Of a stretch of 64,000 nt of DNA, positions 43,708 to 51,557 are shown in pieces. A program made the translations under genes and the position numbers. Every line of letters begins with the position of its first letter. Within the stretch, counting starts at the first letter, position 1. The stretch lies in the NCBI RefSeq assembly GCF_029910095.1, contig NZ_CP094526.1:6138001-6202000 (forward strand), read 5' to 3'. Source of the stretch: Bradyrhizobium sp. ISRA464. GTDB taxonomy: Bacteria; Pseudomonadota; Alphaproteobacteria; Rhizobiales; Xanthobacteraceae. Under the pieces are notes generated by a model. It was not told the origin of the DNA and ran no database searches. It saw only the letters and a list, made by a program, of their open reading frames with translations.

Positions 43708-43818
43708 CCCGACCCGCCACTACGCCTCCTCCGGGGTGACATCCGCCGTGGAGGAGTGGTGACGGTGACGTTAGTCAGCAGACGTTCAATACAGAACTAG
43801 TTACTCGAGATCACAACA

Positions 43819-44361
43819 ATGAAAAACTCCTCCACCTCCTCCACTCTCTGCAAACCCCACTCCTCCCCAACGGAGGGAGCGGCGCAGCCGGCTGATATTA
43901 GAAGGACGAGAGCATCGTCCACAGGCCTCCATCATCTCCCTTCCCCGGACGAACTGGATCTTGCCGGTCAAAATCCTTGGGGTGTGGTTGGCACAAAAAT
44001 TCTCGCCAAGGCTCTCAGCGTAGACCGAGCGCTCCTGAACGTGTGGCACTACCGTACCATCCTCCCCCCACCAATGCCGCGAAAGTGGTTCCGTACCAAC
44101 ACCTTGGTTTTTCGGGTCGATCATATTTTGGCTTGGCTTGGCGACACCCGCGAACCGCATGAGATCTGGAGGCCGCATCTGCGTAAGATTTATGGAGATC
44201 AGACTAACGATCTCAGCGGCGATGAAGTCTGCCGATTGACTGCACACCTGGTCGACCTGCTTGGCCGGGGAAGTGCAACACCTGAAGGCATCAATTGGAA
44301 GGACTGGGGCTTCAACGAATACGTCTTGAGTCTGGCAAGCACAGCGGGGGTCATGCGATGA
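43819..44361 (+). CDS. Hypothetical HTH-like accessory protein
   Basis: A 180-aa protein. The first 50 residues are low-complexity Ser/Pro-rich. The middle, GTKILAKALSVDRALLNVWH followed by PPPMPRKWFRTNTLVFRVDH and ILAWLG, has the order of an AlpA/MerR-type helix-turn-helix, though stretched. The C-terminus contains DLSGDEVCRLTAHLVDLLGR. The stop overlaps the next ATG (ATGA). Its position between primase and excisionase fits a regulator of the module. Confidence 0.5.
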   Translation: MKNSSTSSTLCKPHSSPTEGAAQPADIRRTRASSTGLHHLPSPDELDLAGQNPWGVVGTKILAKALSVDRALLNVWHYRTILPPPMPRKWFRTNTLVFRVDHILAWLGDTREPHEIWRPHLRKIYGDQTNDLSGDEVCRLTAHLVDLLGRGSATPEGINWKDWGFNEYVLSLASTAGVMR

Positions 44362-44657
44362 ACGACTTCCACTACGATGCCGACAGCGGCTTCTATGTTC
44401 ACGTTCGGACAGGTCGCCCAATTGCCACCGCTTTTGAAAGGAGCGTGCATATCTTCCCTTGGGAATTTCGGGACGTGGTCAAAGTTATTTGCCCGTACTG
44501 CGGACAGGTCCACGAACACGATGCCTGCACTGGCCTTAGGGGATCGCACTGTCAGTTCATTCAGCCCCCTGACTACTACGTCTACGTGCCACCGCGAACA
44601 CCATTGGTATTGCGATACGGCATACTCCGGCCGATCACAGTGATCCCTCGCCTGTAA
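44358..44657 (+). CDS. Small zinc-binding protein
   Basis: A 99-aa protein whose ATG overlaps the preceding stop (ATGA); a longer reading would lie inside that gene. It begins MNDFHYDADSGFYVHVRTGR. A likely zinc site is formed by CPYCGQVHEHDACTGLRGSHC-type spacing (C-x2-C, then H and further cysteines, at residues ~44-64). The C-terminal part has alternating Tyr and Pro (PPDYYVYVPPRTPLV). No named family. Small zinc proteins of this kind are frequent between the primase and integrase of rhizobial satellite-like elements. Confidence 0.55.
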   Translation: MNDFHYDADSGFYVHVRTGRPIATAFERSVHIFPWEFRDVVKVICPYCGQVHEHDACTGLRGSHCQFIQPPDYYVYVPPRTPLVLRYGILRPITVIPRL

Positions 44658-44713
44658 AGTCACCTCGATCGCGCCGTCCCGTTCCACCAGAACGCAGCTT
44701 ATGCCGGATGACA

Positions 44714-44737
44714 GAGAGCGACATGACGTTCGCTCTC
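44714..44737. other. Hairpin-forming inverted repeat
   Basis: Arms GAGAGCG (44714-44720) and CGCTCTC (44731-44737) flank a ten-base loop. No T-run follows, so it is not a standard terminator. It lies in the 212-bp gap before the excisionase-like gene and could be a protein-binding site or an RNA structure. Confidence 0.4.
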
Positions 44738-44776
44738 ATCATCTGAAACATCTTCTGCGGCCCGCAGCTTAAGTTT

Positions 44777-44798
44777 GGGAAGTGTATATGTACTTCCC
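44777..44798. promoter_or_regulatory. Palindromic operator candidate before the excisionase gene
   Basis: Perfect seven-base arms GGGAAGT (44777-44783) and ACTTCCC (44792-44798) flank an AT-rich eight-base centre, GTATATGT, which resembles a -10 region. The site is 71 bp upstream of the excisionase-like ATG. The layout is that of a repressor or RHH-binding operator over a promoter. Confidence 0.5.
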
Positions 44799-44869
44799 CA
44801 CACCGATACTCGCGAAGAAGCCGTCAAGTATCTAGATTTCTGCTGGTTGCAGATCGTTAGGACGTCTCA

Positions 44870-45151
44870 ATGAGCAAAAGCGGTCAGGTCGAGTTGCCTT
44901 CGCGATTTCGGAATGTAGCGCCCAGAGGTATGACGAAGGATGAGGCAGCAGAATACTGCGGATGCGACACTAAGGCAGCATTCGATAGCTGGGTCATTAA
45001 AGGGATCGTGCCCGGTCCAATTCCGGGGACACAACGCTGGGATCGCAAGGCCATTGATATATACTTGGATCGCGCGTCCAACATCTCGACGACACTGTCA
45101 GGCAGCGCCTTGGCCGACTGGAAGACAAGGCGTGCGGCTCGAACAAATTGA
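44870..45151 (+). CDS. Excisionase-like HTH protein
   Basis: A 93-aa protein. The MerR/AlpA-like helix-turn-helix is MTKDEAAEYCGCDTKAAFDS, followed by a wing-like PGPIPGTQRWDRKAIDIYLD. It ends in a basic tail (WKTRRAARTN). The stop overlaps the integrase start, the usual arrangement for an excisionase or recombination directionality factor made together with its integrase. Confidence 0.7.
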   Translation: MSKSGQVELPSRFRNVAPRGMTKDEAAEYCGCDTKAAFDSWVIKGIVPGPIPGTQRWDRKAIDIYLDRASNISTTLSGSALADWKTRRAARTN

Positions 45152-46302
45152 CTGATACAAACGCCAATAGTGATAGACTTTCGTTTCAGACCTTTTGGAA
45201 GCCAGCAATGCGTATGAACCTGGTGGGCCTATATTGGACCCAAGCCAAGTTGGCCAATGGCACTCTCGTCAAGTACTACTACGCTTGGAAGAAAGGCCCA
45301 CGCATTAAGGCCAAGTACGGCACCCAGGATTTTATCCGCGAGTACAACGAGCATATCGCCTCCAGGAAGAAGCCGAAACAGGGCCTGGTTTTCGCGCTGA
45401 TCGCAGAATTCAAGATCTCGTCTGAGTTCAAACAGCTCAGCGACAAGACGAAGAAAGATTACCTTCGCTACATCAAATTAATCGAGGAAGAGTTTGGCGA
45501 CATGCCCCTCGAGGCAATCGAAGAGCCCGGTGCTCGCGGTGAGTTCAAGTCCTGGCGCGACAGCATGGCCAACAACCCACGCAAGGCGGACTACGCCTGG
45601 ACAGTGATGGCCCGTATTTTCTCCGTTGCCAAGGATCGCGGACGCATCACAATTAATCCCTGCGAGCGCGGCGGCCGGCTTTATGAAAGCGGCGATCGCC
45701 TGGAGAAGGTTTGGGGTGAGAACGCCATCCAGCAGATGATCGAAGCCGCAGCCCCGCCTCTGGTCGATGCCATGATGCTTGCACTTTGGACCGGCCAGCG
45801 TGAAGGCGACCTTCTGAAGCTGAAATGGTCCGATTATGACGGAAGATATATCCGCCTCATTCAATCCAAGTCGATCCGTCACGGCAAGAGGAGCAAGGCA
45901 AAGCGGGTGACCATTCCAGTCAGCGGGCCACTTAAAACCTATCTCGACGCGAGCAAGAAGCGAGGCATCTTCATTCTGATGAACACTCGCGATCGCCCAT
46001 GGACCAAGGATGGGTTTCGCTCGTCATGGGGCAAGGCATTCGCCAGCGCCCGGATCAATGAGGATCTGACATTTCACGATCTGCGCGGCTCGGCGGTGAT
46101 CCGTTTGGCGCTTGCCGGATCGACAGTCCCGGAGATCGCGACCTTCACTGGCCACAGCCTGAAAGACGTAGAGACCATCCTAGATAAGCACTATCTCGGC
46201 CGCGACGTGAGGTTGGCGGAGAGTGCCGCACGCAAGCTTGAGGCAATGTTTCACGGCAGGGTCTCGGCAAGCTCGGGACTTGCATCGAACGAAGGCACCT
46301 GA
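45148..46302 (+). CDS. Tyrosine integrase of the satellite-like module
   Basis: A 384-aa site-specific recombinase. The start is probably TTG at 45148, overlapping the excisionase stop; an ATG at 45208 is the alternative. The core-binding SAM-like domain covers about 70-170. Catalytic residues are in place: arginine in LWTGQREGDLLKLKW, lysine region KRSKAKRVTIPVSG, H-x-x-R in FHDLRGSAVIRLALAG, histidine in FTGHSLKDVETIL and tyrosine in DKHYLGRD. It looks fully active. The gene ends 5 kb from the right attachment copy, so whether it mobilises the whole island or only this module is open. Confidence 0.85.
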   Translation: MTDTNANSDRLSFQTFWKPAMRMNLVGLYWTQAKLANGTLVKYYYAWKKGPRIKAKYGTQDFIREYNEHIASRKKPKQGLVFALIAEFKISSEFKQLSDKTKKDYLRYIKLIEEEFGDMPLEAIEEPGARGEFKSWRDSMANNPRKADYAWTVMARIFSVAKDRGRITINPCERGGRLYESGDRLEKVWGENAIQQMIEAAAPPLVDAMMLALWTGQREGDLLKLKWSDYDGRYIRLIQSKSIRHGKRSKAKRVTIPVSGPLKTYLDASKKRGIFILMNTRDRPWTKDGFRSSWGKAFASARINEDLTFHDLRGSAVIRLALAGSTVPEIATFTGHSLKDVETILDKHYLGRDVRLAESAARKLEAMFHGRVSASSGLASNEGT

Positions 46303-46440
46303 GCGCTTGCTTGAGGCTGTTCAACCGGCATCGGGCGGCGTCCGTACGCAGCCGTATAGAAAACAGTAGGGCGACCGGAGAAATTGAAGCGAAATGGCGC
46401 TCAGGGGCACCGGTTGCCAACATCACATCAGGATCAACGA

Positions 46441-47499
46441 ATGACGCTTTGTGTTGGCTTCATCGATTCAGAAGCGGTTTACCTTACTGCCGATTCAGCC
46501 GTGACCGTTCCGCACAGACCGCTGAACACCGAGTACAGCACGTTTGGAGAAAAGCAGCCTCAGACCCCCGTTTTCAACGTCGAAGAGTCCGCCCTAAAGA
46601 TCCTGAGGCACGGCGAGACGGCCGCAGCGTTTGCGGGGGACGCATCCCCGATCAACGATCTATTTTCCAACTACATCAGTGCGTCGCGCATGTGGTCTCC
46701 CCAGCAGGCGTTCGGCAACGCCTGGGCAAGTTCACACGATGGGCGAAATTTACAAGCTTTGCTCGCCTACCACGACGAGGGCGGGCCGCACCTTGTAAGA
46801 TACGATGCGACGTCGGTTGCCGGAACTGAAGTGACATCTGCAAGCATTGGCAATATCGCTGCAGAAGACAAGGAATATCTTCGCTCTGCTCTACAGACGA
46901 TGCCGCTCAACTCTGACGTAACGGATCGTCTTGCTTGCACCGTTTGCATCTCGCAGCGCGTCAGCATTCTCCTCAATATCTTGGAGACGCACGGGATCGG
47001 TGGCGCGATAGCCGGCTGTTCGGTGAGCAAGAAGGGGCTTTGCTGGGCTCCCGACACCTTGCATGTTATCCTCAGAGGAGAAATGGCGGATCAACTGTCG
47101 AACGACGTTCTCACCACAGTCTTGACCTGCACGCGGCTCGACACTCTCTTTGTCCGTAATAATTTTGGTCCCAGTTACAGCGGCTTCACAACCAACTTCG
47201 GCGTCAACACTGGACGAAGTCGGCGAGAAGTAGTCGACAGCATCCTGAGCAACATCGCACTTCTGCCTCCGGTCGATACTGACCTAAAGGTCGAATACAT
47301 CGTCTTTCACGATGTCCTCACTCACCTAAGCACCATCTTTGATGTCCGGGCCGGAGAGCATCCAAACCTAAAATATTGGCTCCATCGCGCTCCATCCGGA
47401 CAGCTGAATGTTCACTTTACAGCATCCGGAAATGGTTTGGGTGCTTTGAGGAGGCCAACAACCAGTGGTGACATAGCCTTCGTGCCGCTGAGATATTGA
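46441..47499 (+). CDS. Proteasome-fold Ntn-hydrolase with N-terminal threonine
   Basis: A 352-aa protein. The ATG at 46441, with AGGA eight bases upstream, gives M-TLCVGFIDSEAVYLTADSA. Methionine aminopeptidase would expose Thr1. Counting from it, Asp is at 17 and the lysine of SALKILRHGETAAAFAGDAS at 52, which equals proteasome Lys33 after a 19-residue insertion (PLNTEYSTFG region). The AxAGD strand is also typical. HslV and Anbu are 170-250 residues, so this is longer, with a C-terminal extension (~230-352). It is convergent with an alanine-rich partner gene. A processing or self-activating peptidase role in defence is possible. The fold call is by motif spacing, not search. Confidence 0.7.
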   Translation: MTLCVGFIDSEAVYLTADSAVTVPHRPLNTEYSTFGEKQPQTPVFNVEESALKILRHGETAAAFAGDASPINDLFSNYISASRMWSPQQAFGNAWASSHDGRNLQALLAYHDEGGPHLVRYDATSVAGTEVTSASIGNIAAEDKEYLRSALQTMPLNSDVTDRLACTVCISQRVSILLNILETHGIGGAIAGCSVSKKGLCWAPDTLHVILRGEMADQLSNDVLTTVLTCTRLDTLFVRNNFGPSYSGFTTNFGVNTGRSRREVVDSILSNIALLPPVDTDLKVEYIVFHDVLTHLSTIFDVRAGEHPNLKYWLHRAPSGQLNVHFTASGNGLGALRRPTTSGDIAFVPLRY

Positions 47500-47527
47500 A
47501 CTCGGCACTCCCCCTTGAGAACTGTGG

Positions 47528-49216
47528 TTATGCGCCAATGGTTGGCGGAAGGGGCGGGCCGCCGCCATGACCACCTGATCCAAAGTCTCTCAGAAAATCG
47601 ATGATCGGACCAATGTGCGGCCTCAGCAGATGATACGTCCTCCGCCAACCTTCGGCGGCCTGCGCGGTTTCCTTCCCCTTTTGTAGAATCCACCAGATCC
47701 GATTGAAGGCGCTGGCGATGATGTAGCTTCGCGACTTTTGGGGATCGGCATCAGCGATTGGATCCTTCGGTGGCTTCGGCCGAGTTGCGTCTGCCGGCGG
47801 CAGGTCTTCAGCTGGCAGCGCCTTGAAATCCTGCTCCGGTTTGGTCGCTTCATCGATCGCGGGCGAGAGAGTTTCATCGAAGACTTCTGGAGTCTGAGCG
47901 TGAATTATCCTCTGAATTGCCTCGACCGCGTCTCGCGCAAGCGGCTTTACCAGGCGGCCGATCGACACTGCATGGTAGTGCTTTTCAATCTCGGGATAGA
48001 ACGATCGTAGACCGATATGATCCTCCAGCAAGACGGCAAGCTTGCTCGCGAACGCGGGAGAGAGAATAGGTTCATCTGCTGTAAAAAGCTTGTTGAGGGT
48101 TCTGGCTTCGCCGTCCGCCAGCAACATATTTCCCGTTCCGATCTCAGTCGGTAGCCATTCGACGTAGGCGGTAAGAATCTGCGCGTAGTCAGAGCGGCTT
48201 TGGAATTTCGGTGATGACGCCAGTTCTGCAAGCTGCAGTGCTCGACTTCGACACGCCATCAGCGCGTCGCGGTGGTGGCCGGACGTGAAGGATGGTGGCA
48301 ACGTTGGCAATGAAAAGGAGCCGGGCTCAGTTCCGATACGGCCGTTCGGAAGACGGTTGATCGTTATCGGACTGACGATACCCTCGACTGCAACGGGATC
48401 AGGTTGCGTGGCCCACAATCGACGTTCGATCTCGGCATTAACGGCTTCCGCACCCTGATCCCAAGGCAAATCTCCAGGAACATCCGTCACGGCAGCATCT
48501 GCAAGCTTGGCCATGCGCGGACCATGAAGGAGAGCTTCGTACCAACTGATCCACACCTCCCAGTGATCACCATCGTCGAGCATGTGCTGCGATAGCCGTT
48601 GCCACCAATGATCGAATTTTGCGGGTGGCCCGTTAGGCCAAGGTGGCTCATCCGCCAACTGTTCAAAGGTAGAAGCGCCCGTTTGCAGGCGCTCTATGTC
48701 GACAGTCACAGCTCTCAGAAATTCTGCAGCAACATCCATCATGGCCGCGGCACGGAATGCTTCTGAAACGGCGTTGGCCGCAGCGGAGTGCGCGGAAGCG
48801 GCCTCCGTCCGAGTAATACGAGCCTTAGCGACCTCTGCGGCGACCCGGGCGGCGGCCGACGCTGATTGAGCGCTGGCCGACGGAACCGATGCGGCTTGTG
48901 TGCTTGCCTCCACAGCCAGCCTGACGAAAGGTAAGTCCACCGCGTCGTTCGGATGTTTGGCAGAAAACCGGGCTAGCGAATTTGCACGAAAAATCGAAAG
49001 TACGTTCAGATCTCCGAGCTGATCCAACTGAGAGGCAGGTAGGATCCTTAGGGACGCCCGAACGGCAATGACCGTCGACCACTGTAGCGGCTGCGGCCGC
49101 AGCCAGGTCGCGAACTCACTGGCGTCCGTCAGCATTGACAAGTCGACCATTGATTTGCCCGTCCCGTCGGGGCCCGCGTCTGCTCCCGATTGATTCCAGA
49201 GATGTATTTTGCTCAC
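47528..49216 (-). CDS. Large alanine-rich hypothetical protein
   Basis: A 562-aa protein. The N-terminal part has FATWLRPQPLQWSTVIAVRA, SLRILPASQLDQLGDLNV and VLSIFRANSLARFSAKHP. A strongly alanine-rich helical region (about 110-165) follows, then DEPPWPNGPPAKFDHWWQRL and HWEVWISWYEALLHGPRMAK. The C-terminus (about 505-560) has AFNRIWWILQKGKETAQAAE and a glycine/proline tail. I recall proteins with this alanine-rich core and a W-x-V-W-x2-W-Y-E motif as frequent unnamed Bradyrhizobium proteins, sometimes with varied partner domains. No enzyme motif is seen. It converges on the peptidase gene, with 28 bp between stops. Confidence 0.6.
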   Translation of the reverse strand: MSKIHLWNQSGADAGPDGTGKSMVDLSMLTDASEFATWLRPQPLQWSTVIAVRASLRILPASQLDQLGDLNVLSIFRANSLARFSAKHPNDAVDLPFVRLAVEASTQAASVPSASAQSASAAARVAAEVAKARITRTEAASAHSAAANAVSEAFRAAAMMDVAAEFLRAVTVDIERLQTGASTFEQLADEPPWPNGPPAKFDHWWQRLSQHMLDDGDHWEVWISWYEALLHGPRMAKLADAAVTDVPGDLPWDQGAEAVNAEIERRLWATQPDPVAVEGIVSPITINRLPNGRIGTEPGSFSLPTLPPSFTSGHHRDALMACRSRALQLAELASSPKFQSRSDYAQILTAYVEWLPTEIGTGNMLLADGEARTLNKLFTADEPILSPAFASKLAVLLEDHIGLRSFYPEIEKHYHAVSIGRLVKPLARDAVEAIQRIIHAQTPEVFDETLSPAIDEATKPEQDFKALPAEDLPPADATRPKPPKDPIADADPQKSRSYIIASAFNRIWWILQKGKETAQAAEGWRRTYHLLRPHIGPIIDFLRDFGSGGHGGGPPLPPTIGA

Positions 49217-49394
49217 TTTTCAGGTGGTTTATGCAACCGCGCAATAGGTTACAGTGTTTCGTGGGTGGATTTGCAAGGCTTAGCCACAAGCTATGTGCTG
49301 GGAAATGACTGCGATCTGCAGTGGCTTACCCGCGTTCCGTGCCCCACATGTTGACGATTTGCGCCGACCGCTGACCCCCGCTTTGATGCCCAGC

Positions 49395-49808
49395 ATGGGC
49401 TCGAAATCGCGCGAGTATATGTTCGGCGCCACCGTTCGGCATCTGGCCGAGCGGGCCGAGGAGGCGCGGCTGAACGCCGACGTGGCGGCCTGCCAGGCCT
49501 GGAACGCCCGCATGCTCGCATTCCAGGGGGCGGCTCAGCCGTCCCCTGCGCTCGGCGACGCGCTCAACGCCGGCTATCGCTACCTCGAAGTGAAGTGCCT
49601 TGGATGCGAAACGCATCAGACGGTCGCGCTCGACGTCGTCCGGCGCCCAAAGTGGACGCCGATCCACGAGCTCGAGCGTTACATGCGGTGCAAGCAGTGT
49701 TCTCGATCGAATGGCTATCCGTTCAAGCGCAGCCACCTTGTGGCGCTGCGGACCAATAGGATATCGACCATGAACCCGCCATCGACATGGTGGCCGGGGG
49801 AGAGGTGA
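49395..49808 (+). CDS. Hypothetical zinc-ribbon protein
   Basis: A 137-aa protein taken from ATG 49395 (MGSKSREYMFGATVRHLAER). Earlier in-frame starts add residues of unlike composition. The N-terminal helix region (HLAERAEEARLNADVAACQA) is followed by a four-cysteine zinc ribbon: VKCLGCETHQTVALDVVRRP and MRCKQCSRSNGYPF. Similar proteins are common in Bradyrhizobium next to SRAP genes. The SRAP gene starts 12 bp downstream, so they are probably cotranscribed. Function unknown. Confidence 0.6.
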   Translation: MGSKSREYMFGATVRHLAERAEEARLNADVAACQAWNARMLAFQGAAQPSPALGDALNAGYRYLEVKCLGCETHQTVALDVVRRPKWTPIHELERYMRCKQCSRSNGYPFKRSHLVALRTNRISTMNPPSTWWPGER

Positions 49809-49820
49809 CTGACAGCGCCG

Positions 49821-50576
49821 ATGTGCAACCTTTACAGTATCACCACCAATCAAGCCGCGATCCTGAACCTGTTCAAGGTCGTCAACCGATACGTCGGAAA
49901 CCTCGCCCCCATGCCGGGCGTCTTCCCTGATTACCCAGCTCCTGTCGTGCGCAATGCCGGCGTCGAGCGCGAGATGGTGCTGATGCGCTGGGGCATGCCT
50001 CCGCCGCCGCGCACCGGCGGCCCACCGGCGACCAACATCCGTAATACGTCATCGCCGCACTGGCGAGGGTGGCTCAAGCTGGAAAACCGTTGCCTAGTGC
50101 CATTTAACAGCTTTGCCGAATATGCGCCCGAGGCAAATCCGGAGACCAAGAAAAAGGACGTCGTTTGGTTCGCGCTCGGCGATGACCGGCCGTTGACTTC
50201 GTTCGCCGGCATCTGGACCGAGTTCAAGGGGGACCGCGGCACCAAATCCACGCCGGTCCCGGGGCCCCACTTGGTCTATGGTTTCCTGACGACCGAGCCG
50301 AACGTAGTCGTCGAGCCGATCCATCCCAAAGCCATGCATGTGATCTTGACGACCGACGAGGAGCGCGACGTCTGGATGCGCGCACCGTGGGACGAAGCGA
50401 AAGCACTGCAGCGCCCATTGGCCGACGATGCGCTCAGGATCGTCGCCAGGGGCGAGGCGAAGAAGATATCTTGGTGTCAGGTGAGAGGTCGTGCTGGCGT
50501 CTCGTTGCCGCGGTGGCTGGTTTGTTCATCGCTACACCTGCGACAGCAGATGATGTTGCGGGTCGGGCTACCGTGA
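49821..50576 (+). CDS. SRAP/HMCES-family protein (YedK-like)
   Basis: A 251-aa SOS-response-associated peptidase homologue. [14 protein letters not shown] gives Cys2, which forms the thiazolidine crosslink to abasic sites in ssDNA after Met removal. [35 protein letters not shown] (with the catalytic glutamate), SFAGIWTEF and [19 protein letters not shown] complete the domain. The first 220 residues match the family. The last ~30 residues, after VARGEAKKI, differ from the usual tail and overlap the nuclease gene by 103 bp, so the native C-terminus may have been replaced by a frameshift or junction. The protein protects abasic DNA. Confidence 0.8.
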   Translation: MCNLYSITTNQAAILNLFKVVNRYVGNLAPMPGVFPDYPAPVVRNAGVEREMVLMRWGMPPPPRTGGPPATNIRNTSSPHWRGWLKLENRCLVPFNSFAEYAPEANPETKKKDVVWFALGDDRPLTSFAGIWTEFKGDRGTKSTPVPGPHLVYGFLTTEPNVVVEPIHPKAMHVILTTDEERDVWMRAPWDEAKALQRPLADDALRIVARGEAKKISWCQVRGRAGVSLPRWLVCSSLHLRQQMMLRVGLP

Positions 50577-51016
50577 TCGACGGCGACACGATCGAAATCC
50601 ACGGCACGCGCATTCGACTGTGGGGCATCGACGCCCCCGAAAGCGATCAACTCTGCAGAAACGGTGATAGCGAGCTCTACCAGTGCGGCCAGCGGGCCGC
50701 GACCGCGTTAGATGCGCTCCTATACCTGGTTAAGCGTCCGGTCATCTCCGCACCGAAAGACCATGACCAGTACGGCCGGACCGTCGCCGTTTGCAAGGTG
50801 GGCGATCCTGGTCCCGACATGGCCCATTACCTTGTCGGAAAGGGGCTGGCTCTGGATTGGCCGAAATACTCCGGCCGCTACTACGCGGCGGCCCAAGCCA
50901 AAGCACAAGCCGCCGGCCGCGGCATGTGGGCGGGATCCTTCGTCACCCCTTGGCTTTACCGGACCTGCATCCGAGCCGGCCAGAGGCCGTCCTACTGCTC
51001 GGACGAGGCCAAATGA
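50474..51016 (+). CDS. Secreted thermonuclease-like (SNase) protein
   Basis: A 180-aa staphylococcal-nuclease-fold protein from GTG 50474 (TTG 50471 is also possible). A signal peptide ([20 protein letters not shown]) is followed by [35 protein letters not shown] with the family arginine and acidic residues, [13 protein letters not shown] and [20 protein letters not shown]. It should be exported and cut nucleic acid, though some homologues lack activity. It overlaps the SRAP gene in another frame. Confidence 0.78.
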   Translation: MSGERSCWRLVAAVAGLFIATPATADDVAGRATVIDGDTIEIHGTRIRLWGIDAPESDQLCRNGDSELYQCGQRAATALDALLYLVKRPVISAPKDHDQYGRTVAVCKVGDPGPDMAHYLVGKGLALDWPKYSGRYYAAAQAKAQAAGRGMWAGSFVTPWLYRTCIRAGQRPSYCSDEAK

Positions 51017-51034
51017 TCAGCGTCCGAGGCGTCG

Positions 51035-51170
51035 CTACGACGCGCTTCCGGCTGTTGCCCACCTTCTTGACCGCCTTCTTCACTCAGGCCGCCGACTTGC
51101 GGGTCTTCTTTGCCTCTTAGCGAACTTCGTAGTCCCCGCAGCGACGCGCGCCCGGTCCTGCTTGCGCCAG
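51035..51170 (-). pseudogene. DUF3606-like gene remnant
   Basis: On the minus strand QDRARVAAG is followed, after a one-base shift, by DYEVR-stop-EAKKTRKSAA-stop-VKKAVKKVGNSRKRV. This order (DR-R-V, YEV, then K-x-G-VS-like helix and AVKKVG) is that of the ~60-residue DUF3606 proteins common in Rhizobiales. Two in-frame stops and a shift show decay. It lies between the nuclease gene and the right tRNA fragment, where no other gene is present (51017-51334). Confidence 0.4.
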
Positions 51171-51334
51171 CGCGCCCTGAAGCCAAAACGTCCCACCAGT
51201 CGATGCGGACGACTTCGACGGCTAAGAACACTTGTCGTACGAGAGCGTCTAAATAGCCCCAAAAAGCGTCTAAACGTTCACACTCTGTGCTAAGTGAATG
51301 GAACGCTAGATGCTTGATATTGCTGAGGAGTTCA

Positions 51335-51380
51335 TGGTGGGCGCACCAGGGCTCGAACCTGGGACCCGCTGATTAAGAGT
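51335..51380 (-). repeat. tRNA-Lys(CTT) 3' fragment, right attachment site
   Basis: An exact second copy of the 46 bp at 11174-11219, again lacking the tRNA 5' half. An inverted repeat extends its right edge: CGCTGATT (51367-51374) and AATCAGCG (51385-51392) around a ten-base centre that includes the anticodon-loop sequence. This is how integrase core sites over an anticodon stem-loop look, with the strand exchange in the loop. An integrase gene starts 178 bp to the right. Confidence 0.88.
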
Positions 51381-51557
51381 TCAAAATCAGCGCTTCGCTG
51401 CAATTTCTGAATCCACGACGCGCTACGACGATGATCGAGAAGTCCTTTGTTTATGGGCATTTCTCGCATAGCTTCGCAGTTCGTCGAACCCGAACCCCCA
51501 AACACCCCGGTTTGCCAAAACCGTTTGAAAAACCGTTTTAGTTGACTGCTCCCTCCA

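Noticed and set aside
43726..43756. Terminator after the primase gene
   Set aside because: CTCCTCC and GGAGGAG arms form a stem with a 17-base loop but no T-run follows. A terminator call is not supported.
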